Positions 1 to 5,327 of a DNA stretch of 5,327 nt are shown here, piece by piece. Source of the stretch: Pseudolysobacter sp. (lineage in GTDB: Bacteria; Pseudomonadota; Gammaproteobacteria; Xanthomonadales; Rhodanobacteraceae); NCBI GenBank assembly GCA_025351985.1, contig JANXUW010000052.1, forward strand, positions 1-5,327, read 5' to 3'. Below the pieces are notes generated by a model. The model was not told the origin of the DNA, did not search any database, and worked only from the letters and a program-made list of their open reading frames with translations. How positions within the stretch are numbered: the stretch's first letter is position 1; each line of letters begins with the position of its first letter. Made by a program: the position numbers and the translations under genes.

Positions 1-231
1 ATTCCGCCGCATCACATCCCGCGCATTACCGAACGCTTTTATCGCGTATCGACCAGCCGTTCGCGCGAAACCGGCGGCACCGGACTCGGGCTTTCGATCG
101 TCAAGCATGTATTGAACCTGCATCGTGCGCGGCTTGAAATCCAGAGCGAAGTCGGTGTCGGCAGCACCTTCATGTGCATGTTCGATCGCGAACATCTGCT
201 TGCCCCGCAAACGCTCACCGAGGAAGCATGA
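1..231 (+). CDS. phoR: Sensor histidine kinase, C-terminal end (probable PhoR), partial
   Basis: This is the last 76 codons of a two-component sensor kinase whose 5' part lies left of the window. Seen: the frame is open from base 1 to the TGA at 229-231. It contains an F-box-like [18 protein letters not shown] stretch (fragment residues 9-26) and the G2 box [14 protein letters not shown] (residues 25-38), then the usual closing strands of a HATPase_c fold ([17 protein letters not shown]). The ERFYRV...[12 protein letters not shown] pattern is typical of PhoR/EnvZ-class kinases, in which this region binds ATP to phosphorylate the conserved histidine. Inferred: it is PhoR, the inner-membrane phosphate-limitation sensor that phosphorylates PhoB, because a phosphate-binding protein, ppk and ppx follow directly. 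The sensor and dimerisation domains are not visible, so another OmpR-family kinase cannot be excluded. Its stop overlaps the next start by four bases. Confidence 0.85.
   Translation: MPPHHIPRITERFYRVSTSRSRETGGTGLGLSIVKHVLNLHRARLEIQSEVGVGSTFMCMFDREHLLAPQTLTEEA
220..224 (+). promoter_or_regulatory. Ribosome binding site of the PstS-like gene, inside the end of phoR
   Basis: GAGGA lies three bases before the ATG at 228, within the last codons of the kinase gene. The spacing is shorter than usual. Together with the ATGA overlap of stop and start, it suggests that translation of the PstS-like gene depends at least partly on ribosomes finishing phoR. It also supports 228 as the start over the in-frame ATG at 174, which would overlap phoR by 58 bases. 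Confidence 0.5.
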
Positions 232-1190
232 GCCGTCGCCTGCTGGTATTGTTCGCCTTGTTACTGAGCGACATGCACGGCTTTGCCGCGACATCGGAGC
301 CCGCGCTGAGTGGCACGCTGACCAGCGTTGGTTCGGACACCCTCGGCAATCTCATGGCGCGCTGGGCCGAGGCCTTCCAGCAACTTCATCCCGGCGTGAT
401 TGTGCAGGTGCAAACGCCGGGATCGTCCAGCGCGCCAATCGCGCTTACCGCCGGCGCCGCGAGCTTCGGCGCGATGAGTCGCGAGATGCATGCCGATGAG
501 CTGCAGCGTTTCGAGCAACGTTATGGTTATGCGCCAACACGTATTGCGGTGGCACAGGATGCGATCGTGGTATTTGTCCATCCGGACAATCCGCTGCAGT
601 CGCTGCGCCTGCTCGATATTGCGGCGATCTTCGGCCAATCCGATGCGTGCGACTCGTCAACGCAAGGTATCGAACAACGCCGCATCGAACGCTGGAACGA
701 CCTCGATGTGCTCGATCCGACCGTCGCTGCGCAACGCCTGCTGCGCATCGGTCGCAACGGTGTTTCGGGCACGTCCGCGTATTTCAGCGAAACCACATTG
801 TGCGGCGCCGATTATCGCGCCGATATCGTGCAGTTGCCGGGCTCGGGGGCGGTGGTCGCCGCGGTTGCGCAGCATACGAACGCGATCGGTTATTCGGGCA
901 TCGGTTATGTCAACGCCTTGGTCAAAACCGTGGCCTTGAGCACAGCGACGCAAGCGATAGCGGTTAGTCCGGATAACCGGACGATCGAAAACGGAACCTA
1001 TCCACTCAGCCGTTCGTTGTATCTGTATTTCAATATGAAACCCGAAACGCCACCGTCCGTCTTGCTTGCGTCATTTTTCCGCTTCATCCTGTCCGCACCC
1101 GGCCAAGGTATCGCGACGCGCGAAGGCTTTCTGGCGCTGTCCGCCGAGCAGCGCACGACGCAGCTCGCCGCGCTGCATCTGGCGCAATAA
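228..1190 (+). CDS. pstS: PstS-type periplasmic phosphate-binding protein
   Basis: A 320-residue exported solute-binding protein of the PstS/PBP-like family, expected to bind inorganic phosphate in the periplasm. Seen: a signal peptide of about 20 residues (MSRR, then a hydrophobic run, with likely cleavage near GFA/A). Next come SVGSDTL (residues 33-39), QTPGSSSA (62-69) and FGAMSREM (80-87). The second lobe has [13 protein letters not shown], in which R176, S180, G181 and T182 match E. coli PstS R135, S139, G140 and T141. IGYSGIGYV, the usual hinge-region motif, follows. T38 and S66 match T10 and S38. The E. coli D56 position appears to be S84. The length is close to E. coli PstS (346 with signal). 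Position 228 was chosen because a clean signal peptide starts there. The gene lies between phoR and ppk with no pstC, pstA or pstB visible, so it may serve a transporter encoded elsewhere or act in sensing. The family is well supported; phosphate as the ligand is inferred. Confidence 0.88.
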   Translation: MSRRLLVLFALLLSDMHGFAATSEPALSGTLTSVGSDTLGNLMARWAEAFQQLHPGVIVQVQTPGSSSAPIALTAGAASFGAMSREMHADELQRFEQRYGYAPTRIAVAQDAIVVFVHPDNPLQSLRLLDIAAIFGQSDACDSSTQGIEQRRIERWNDLDVLDPTVAAQRLLRIGRNGVSGTSAYFSETTLCGADYRADIVQLPGSGAVVAAVAQHTNAIGYSGIGYVNALVKTVALSTATQAIAVSPDNRTIENGTYPLSRSLYLYFNMKPETPPSVLLASFFRFILSAPGQGIATREGFLALSAEQRTTQLAALHLAQ

Positions 1191-1196
1191 ATCCAC

Positions 1197-1200
1197 AGGA
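1197..1200 (+). promoter_or_regulatory. Ribosome binding site of ppk1
   Basis: AGGA lies six bases before the ATG at 1207, in the 16-base gap after the PstS-like gene. This is standard spacing. It fixes the ppk start at 1207 rather than the upstream in-frame ATG at 1066, which lies inside the preceding gene and would add 47 residues unlike any PPK1. Confidence 0.75.
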
Positions 1201-1206
1201 ATTTGC

Positions 1207-3294
1207 ATGAACCGCGCCCCCGAACTCGAACGCGATCTCAAAGATCCCAGCCTGTACATCAACCGCGAACTGGCGCAACTCGAATTCAATTTTCGCGTGC
1301 TCGCGCAGGCGCAGGATCCGGGTGTGCCGCTGCTTGAGCGGCTGCGTTACCTGTGTATTTCAAATAGCAATCTCGACGAATTTTTCGAAGTGCGCGTCGC
1401 AATTCTGCGCCAGCATTTCATGTTCGGCGATGCGGTTGCCGGCGCCGACGGACTGAGCCCGGCCGAGGTGCTCAATCGCATCCGCACACGCACGCTGGAA
1501 CTCGTGCGTGTGCAGTACGATTGCTGGAAAGACATGTTGCTGCCGGAGCTCGAGCGCGAAGGCATTCGCTTCGTCATGCGCGAACAATGGACGGCCAAAC
1601 AGCGGCGCTGGCTGCAAGGTTATTTCCGTGACGAGATCCTGCCCGTGCTGTCGCCACTCGGGCTCGATCCGGCGCATCCGTTTCCGCGCATCCTCAACAA
1701 GAGTTTGAACCTCGCGGTGATCCTCAAAGGCAAGGATGCGTTCGGTCGTGAAGGCCACATGGCGCTCGTGCGCGCGCCACGCTCGTTGCCGCGCATCATC
1801 CGCATGCCGACCGAAGTCGCCGAAGGCCCGTACGATTTTGTGTTCCTGTCGAGCATCCTGCAGGAATTCGTCGATGAAATGTTTCCCGGCATGCAGGTCA
1901 AGGGGTCGTACCAGTTTCGCGTCACACGCAACAGCGAACTCGTCGTTGATGAGGACGAAGTAGAGAATCTTGCCCTCGCCTTGCGCGACGAATTGCTCGG
2001 TCGCGGTTTCGCCAAACCCGTGCGGCTGGAAATTGCCGAGAGCTGTCCGAAATCGCTCGCGAAGACCTTGATGGCGAATTTCGAATTGTCCGACGCCGAG
2101 GTGTATCGCTGCGCCGGGCCGGTCAATATCAATCGCATCGTCGCGATCTACGATCAAGTCGATCGACCCGACCTGAAATTTCCGAAATTCCTGCAAAGCG
2201 TGCCACACGCGGTGCATGTCGATCGCAACCTGTTCGACTCGATCAGCATGGGTGACATCCTGCTGCACCATCCGTACGAATCGTTCAATGCGGTCATCGA
2301 GCTGGTCAAGCAGGCCAGCCAGGATGTCGACGTGCTCGCGATCAAGCAGACGCTGTATCGCGTCGGCAATAATTCGCCGCTGGTGGATTATCTGATCGAA
2401 GCTGCGCGTGCCGGCAAGGATGTCACGGTCGTCATCGAGTTGCGCGCGCGCTTCGATGAAGAGGCCAATATCAAGCTCGCGAATCGCCTGCAGGAAGCCG
2501 GCGTGCAAGTGGTTTACGGCGTGGTCGGCTACAAGACCCACGCCAAACTGCTGCTGATCGTGCGCCGCGAAAACGGGCGCCTGCATCGCTACGTACATCT
2601 TTCGACCGGCAATTATCACCAGGTCACCTCGCGCATCTACACCGACTTCGGCCTGATGACCGCACATCCCGATATCTGCGAAGACGCGCATAAATTATTC
2701 CAGCAACTCTCCGCGCTCGGGCCGGTGATCAAGCTCAAGTGCATCCTGCAATCGCCGTTCACGCTGTACAAGGGCATCATGGAAAAGATCGCGCGCGAGT
2801 CGGCCAATGCGCGCGCCGGCAAACCTGCACGCATCATCGCCAAGATGAATGCGCTGAACGAACCTGGCGTGATCGAGATGCTGTACAAGGCATCGATCGC
2901 AGGTGTGCAAATCGACCTGATCATTCGCGGCGCGTGCACGTTGCGTCCGGGCATTCCGGGCATCTCGGAAAATATTCGCGTGCGTTCGATCGTCGGCCGT
3001 TTTCTCGAACACAGTCGCGTGTACTGGTTCGCCAACGACAACTCGCCGGAAATCTACTGCTCCAGCGCCGACTGGATGGAACGCAATCTGATGCGTCGTA
3101 TCGAAACCTGTTTTCCGATTCTCGATGCGCATCTGGCCAAGCGCGTTTACGACGAAGCGCTGGAAAATCATCTCGCTGACAACACCCAGGCCTGGGCGCT
3201 GCACGCGAATGGTGAATACGAACGCCTGTCTCCGGGTGAAGACATGCCGCATTCATCGCAGCAAGCGCTGTTGTCGAAAATTTGCAGTCCGTAG
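1207..3294 (+). CDS. ppk1: Polyphosphate kinase 1
   Basis: A complete 695-residue PPK1 (E. coli enzyme: 688), which reversibly transfers the terminal phosphate of ATP to a growing polyphosphate chain. In other bacteria it is usually membrane-associated. Seen: the N domain opens with YINRELAQLEFNFRVL (17-32) and SNSNLDEFFEVRV (52-64), whose N55 matches E. coli N45 at the nucleotide site. A head domain (about 117-331) follows, then two phospholipase-D-like domains. C1 holds IKQTLYRV with R385 and ELRARFDEEANI with R415 (E. coli R375 and R405, Mg/polyphosphate site), and YKTHAKLLL with H445, matching the phosphorylated H435. C2 holds GRFLEHSRVYWF with H602 (E. coli H592) and SSADWMERN (619-627). 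All key residues are offset by exactly ten from E. coli, so the enzyme should be active. It starts 16 bases after the PstS-like gene, so the two are probably co-transcribed, and phosphate-starvation control through PhoB is likely. Confidence 0.98.
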   Translation: MNRAPELERDLKDPSLYINRELAQLEFNFRVLAQAQDPGVPLLERLRYLCISNSNLDEFFEVRVAILRQHFMFGDAVAGADGLSPAEVLNRIRTRTLELVRVQYDCWKDMLLPELEREGIRFVMREQWTAKQRRWLQGYFRDEILPVLSPLGLDPAHPFPRILNKSLNLAVILKGKDAFGREGHMALVRAPRSLPRIIRMPTEVAEGPYDFVFLSSILQEFVDEMFPGMQVKGSYQFRVTRNSELVVDEDEVENLALALRDELLGRGFAKPVRLEIAESCPKSLAKTLMANFELSDAEVYRCAGPVNINRIVAIYDQVDRPDLKFPKFLQSVPHAVHVDRNLFDSISMGDILLHHPYESFNAVIELVKQASQDVDVLAIKQTLYRVGNNSPLVDYLIEAARAGKDVTVVIELRARFDEEANIKLANRLQEAGVQVVYGVVGYKTHAKLLLIVRRENGRLHRYVHLSTGNYHQVTSRIYTDFGLMTAHPDICEDAHKLFQQLSALGPVIKLKCILQSPFTLYKGIMEKIARESANARAGKPARIIAKMNALNEPGVIEMLYKASIAGVQIDLIIRGACTLRPGIPGISENIRVRSIVGRFLEHSRVYWFANDNSPEIYCSSADWMERNLMRRIETCFPILDAHLAKRVYDEALENHLADNTQAWALHANGEYERLSPGEDMPHSSQQALLSKICSP

Positions 3295-3308
3295 CGCGAA
3301 AACAATTG

Positions 3309-3340
3309 GGTCAACGTAATGTTGATCATCGCATTGCGTT
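3309..3340 (+). other. Overlapping inverted repeats between ppk1 and ppx
   Basis: Two hairpins share bases. GGTCAAC (3309-3315) pairs with GTTGATC (3321-3327) around a five-base loop, with one G-U pair. AACGTAATG (3313-3321) pairs with CATTGCGTT (3332-3340), also with one G-U pair, around a ten-base loop. They cannot form together. No T-run follows either, so this is not a standard intrinsic terminator. It lies 15 bases after the ppk1 stop in the most AT-rich part of the gap (about 43% GC over 3301-3360). It could be a weak terminator, an RNA processing or stability element, or chance. Confidence 0.3.
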
Positions 3341-3432
3341 AGTGCGCTACGAATGAATCGCGTCGCGACAGCTTGCTCACTGCTCCTTTACCCGATGCCA
3401 TGTCACAATCCGCCGCTGTAGTCAGTGATCGC

Positions 3433-3438
3433 AGGAAA
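3433..3438 (+). promoter_or_regulatory. Ribosome binding site of ppx, favouring the GTG at 3446
   Basis: AGGAAA lies with its AGGA core nine bases before a GTG at 3446. No purine-rich site precedes the alternative GTG at 3425, and an in-frame TAG at 3419-3421 limits the reading frame. This supports a 510-residue Ppx starting at 3446 over a 517-residue version starting at 3425. Confidence 0.55.
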
Positions 3439-3445
3439 CCCGAGC

Positions 3446-4978
3446 GTGCCCGAAGGTAGTCACAGCGAAATCCGCAACGGCGAGCTCATCGCCGCCGTGG
3501 ACATGGGTTCCAACAGCTTCCACATGGTGGTGGCGCGATACGAGCATGGGCAGTTGCGCGTGATCGATCGACTGCGCGACAGCGTGCGTCTGGCCGCGGG
3601 TTTGAAGGCCGATGGCAGCCTGGAAGCCGAACGCCTGCAACGTGCGCTCGACTGCCTCGCGCGATTCGGCCAGCGCCTCAGCGCATTGCCCGAGCATCGT
3701 GTGCGCGCGGTCGCGACCAACAGCGTGCGTCGTTTGCGTTTTCCGCAGGAATTTCTCGACCCGGCCGAAACCGCACTCGGACACGCGATCGAAATTGTTT
3801 CGGGTCGCGAAGAAGCGCGCCTGATTTATCTCGGCGTTGCGCATGCGTTGCCGGACGCGCCAGGGCGGCGACTGGTGATCGATATCGGCGGCGGCAGTAC
3901 CGAGTTCATCATCGGCCAGGGATTCGACGCGCTTGAAAAAGAAAGCCTGCAGATGGGTTGCGTCGCGAGCACTTTGCGCTTTTTCGCCGACGGCAAACTC
4001 ACACCAAAACGCTGGCGCCAGGCACAAACTGAAATCACGGTCGAGCTGCAGCAATTTTCCACCGACTACCGCAGCCACGGCTGGAGCGAAACGATCGGAT
4101 CGTCCGGCACGATCAAGGCGATCAGCAATATCGTGCAGGCGGCGGGCTGGTGCGACAGCGGCATCAGCCGCAGCGCATTGCAGCGGCTGGTCGATACCAT
4201 GCTCAGCGCCGGTAGCCTCGATAATCTGCGCTTGTCCGGACTCAGCGACGAACGTCGCGGCGTGATCGCCGGCGGCGTATCGATCCTCGAAGCGAGTTTC
4301 AACGCGCTCGGACTGCAGCATATGCAGGTCTGCGACACCGCGATGCGCGAAGGTCTGCTGTACGACATGATCGGGCGCTCGCAACATCGCGATCCGCGCA
4401 CGATCAGTATTTCGGCGCTCGCGCTGCGCTACGCCACCGACAAAGCGCAAGCCGAACGCATCGAGAAAACCGCGCTCGCACTTTACGAAGAAGTGGCCGG
4501 CAAATGGCAGTTCACCCATGCCGAACACGACTGGCTGGTGTGGTCTGCGCGCATCCACGAAATCGGGCTGGCGATCGCGCATAGCCAATACCATGTGCAC
4601 GGCGCCTACATCGTCGAAAATTCCGACCTGCCGGGATTCAGTCGTCAGGAACAGCAAGTGCTCGCAGCGGTCGTGCGCAGCCATCGACGCAAGCCCGATC
4701 CGGCGATTTTCCAGGCATTGCCGGAACGTCTGCGTATATCCGGCATGCGCATCACCGCGTTGATCCGACTCGCGGTATTGCTCAACCGTTCGCGCGCTGC
4801 CGACGCGCTGCCCCCGCTCGAGCTGGGCGTTGACGACAAACAGCTGACGCTGAAATTGCCGCACGATTGGTTGGAACAACACCCGCTCAGCCGCGCCGAT
4901 CTGGAACAGGAACGCGACTATCTCAAGCACCTGGATATCAAGCTGCAGGTGCGCGCGAAAGAGCGCGATACCGCATGA
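3446..4978 (+). CDS. ppx: Exopolyphosphatase (Ppx/GppA family)
   Basis: A complete exopolyphosphatase of about 510 residues (E. coli Ppx: 513), which removes terminal phosphates from long-chain polyphosphate. Seen, numbering from 3446: the first phosphate-binding loop AAVDMGSNSFHMVV (D19, S22, N23); ATNSVRR; SGREEARLIYLGV with E122/E123 in the region of E. coli catalytic E121; and the second phosphate loop VIDIGGGSTEFIIG (D146-E153), all of the ASKHA fold. IGSSGTIKAI and VIAGGVSILEA follow. The C-terminal HD-like domain has ARIHEIGLAIAHSQYHVHGAYI (HE at 371-372), with HE in place of the HD pair, as in E. coli Ppx. Length and the HD-like domain favour Ppx over a short one-domain form; GppA (pppGpp hydrolysis) is the main alternative, but the neighbouring ppk1 favours Ppx. 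The start is GTG, at 3446 by ribosome-site logic or at 3425. The gene may be co-transcribed with ppk1 across the 151-base gap. Confidence 0.95.
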   Translation: MPEGSHSEIRNGELIAAVDMGSNSFHMVVARYEHGQLRVIDRLRDSVRLAAGLKADGSLEAERLQRALDCLARFGQRLSALPEHRVRAVATNSVRRLRFPQEFLDPAETALGHAIEIVSGREEARLIYLGVAHALPDAPGRRLVIDIGGGSTEFIIGQGFDALEKESLQMGCVASTLRFFADGKLTPKRWRQAQTEITVELQQFSTDYRSHGWSETIGSSGTIKAISNIVQAAGWCDSGISRSALQRLVDTMLSAGSLDNLRLSGLSDERRGVIAGGVSILEASFNALGLQHMQVCDTAMREGLLYDMIGRSQHRDPRTISISALALRYATDKAQAERIEKTALALYEEVAGKWQFTHAEHDWLVWSARIHEIGLAIAHSQYHVHGAYIVENSDLPGFSRQEQQVLAAVVRSHRRKPDPAIFQALPERLRISGMRITALIRLAVLLNRSRAADALPPLELGVDDKQLTLKLPHDWLEQHPLSRADLEQERDYLKHLDIKLQVRAKERDTA

Positions 4979-5011
4979 ATCCATGCTACGTGAACTATGC
5001 CGCAGCCGACT

Positions 5012-5327
5012 TCATGGCTGGCGCTTGATCAGGGGCAAGCTACCGGAATGGATCGCCGAATACGGACTCTCACATTCCGTGCTTTGATGGTCGAGTCCTT
5101 CGTGCTCGATCATGAAAGTCACGGCAGTGCCACTGGCGGAACGATTCAAGGTCAGCACGAAAATGCTGTCAAAGTCGTCGCTCGGCCACGCCGGCACCTC
5201 GCTCGCATCGCCACCGTTCTGCGCCACTAGATTCGCGACCAACTGGTCCATGTAAGTGTGTTCCCAGGCGACGAATACCAGCGTATTGTTGTAGGCCGAC
5301 TTCATCACTTCCTTTTGCAGGCCGGCG
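5012..5327 (-). CDS. Probable histidine phosphatase family protein, C-terminal part (partial)
   Basis: The frame is open to the right edge, so the N-terminus and true start lie outside; 104 residues are visible, ending at a TGA at 5014-5012. GTG and ATG codons at 5308 and 5305 are in frame but are probably internal, since coding sequence continues upstream of them. Seen: a hydrophobic strand with NTLVFVAWEHTYMDQLVANLV, then VPAWPSDDFDSIFVLTL, then a variable tail. In phosphoglycerate-mutase/histidine-phosphatase relatives, a strand followed by WEH and a helix carries the second catalytic histidine (here H at 5260-5258), and a W-P-DDFD segment follows. The first catalytic motif (RHG) would lie outside the window, so activity cannot be judged. 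No substrate can be inferred, though a phosphatase beside phosphate genes is plausible. It converges on ppx, with 33 bases between the stop codons. Family assignment is from recalled motif resemblance. Confidence 0.65.
   Translation of the reverse strand, partial: AGLQKEVMKSAYNNTLVFVAWEHTYMDQLVANLVAQNGGDASEVPAWPSDDFDSIFVLTLNRSASGTAVTFMIEHEGLDHQSTECESPYSAIHSGSLPLIKRQP

Noticed and set aside
1360..2691. A 443-codon antisense open frame inside ppk1
   Set aside because: Same GC-rich codon artefact. The + strand is unambiguous PPK1 with all catalytic residues.
3322..3401. Sigma-70-like promoter candidates (TTGATC at 3322, TTGCTC at 3373) for ppx
   Set aside because: No acceptable -10 hexamer occurs at 16-18 base spacing from either; the best matches are 3 of 6.
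3400..3422. Possible Pho box (ATGTCAC and CTGTAGT) upstream of ppx
   Set aside because: The two half-sites are 16 bases apart start to start instead of the 11 of PhoB direct repeats, and the second half is a poor match.
4952..4967. CGCGC/GCGCG hairpin with a GAAAGA loop at the end of ppx
   Set aside because: Only five pairs, inside the coding sequence, with no T-run; likely chance in GC-rich sequence.
3422..4984. A 520-codon antisense open frame covering all of ppx
   Set aside because: Ppx on the + strand has every family motif. Long open antisense frames are expected opposite GC-rich codon usage, and the - strand translation shows no recognisable domain.
5003..5020. CAGCC/GGCTG inverted repeat between the convergent genes as a shared terminator
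   Set aside because: A five-pair stem with an eight-base loop and no T-run on either strand is too weak to call a terminator.
4975..5028. A 17-codon frame starting in the ATGA at the ppx stop
   Set aside because: No ribosome site designed for it is apparent, it is very short, and it runs antisense into the end of the - strand gene; nothing supports translation.

Overview
This window carries a compact phosphate-sensing and polyphosphate-metabolism locus from a GC-rich Gram-negative bacterium. The gene types, their order and the protein style (Ppx beginning with a short tail before AAVDMGSNSFHMVVARY, PPK1 of 695 residues) look most like a gammaproteobacterium of the Xanthomonadales/Lysobacterales, perhaps Rhodanobacteraceae. 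That placement rests on recalled family resemblance, not on a search.

Layout. Bases 1-231 are the 3' end of a sensor histidine kinase, probably phoR, showing the last part of its ATP-binding domain. Its stop codon overlaps, as ATGA, the start of a PstS-type phosphate-binding protein (228-1190). Sixteen bases later comes ppk1 (1207-3294), a complete polyphosphate kinase. A 151-base, partly AT-rich gap with overlapping inverted repeats follows. Then ppx (3446-4978; the start could be 3425) encodes a complete exopolyphosphatase. All four genes are on the + strand. On the - strand, converging on ppx, the 3' part of another gene (5012-5327, open at the right edge) encodes the C-terminal region of a probable histidine-phosphatase-family protein.

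How the genes fit together. PhoR with its response regulator (expected just upstream, outside the window) senses phosphate limitation. The PstS-like protein would bind periplasmic phosphate. PPK1 builds polyphosphate from ATP and Ppx hydrolyses it back to phosphate. The first three genes are packed tightly enough to be one transcription unit. ppx may be in the same unit or have its own promoter in the gap.

Nothing here is a clearly new system. The points most worth a second look are the orphan PstS-like gene, with no pstC, pstA or pstB beside it, coupled to phoR; a substitution at one of its expected phosphate-binding positions; the structured ppk-ppx gap; and the non-ATG start of ppx.
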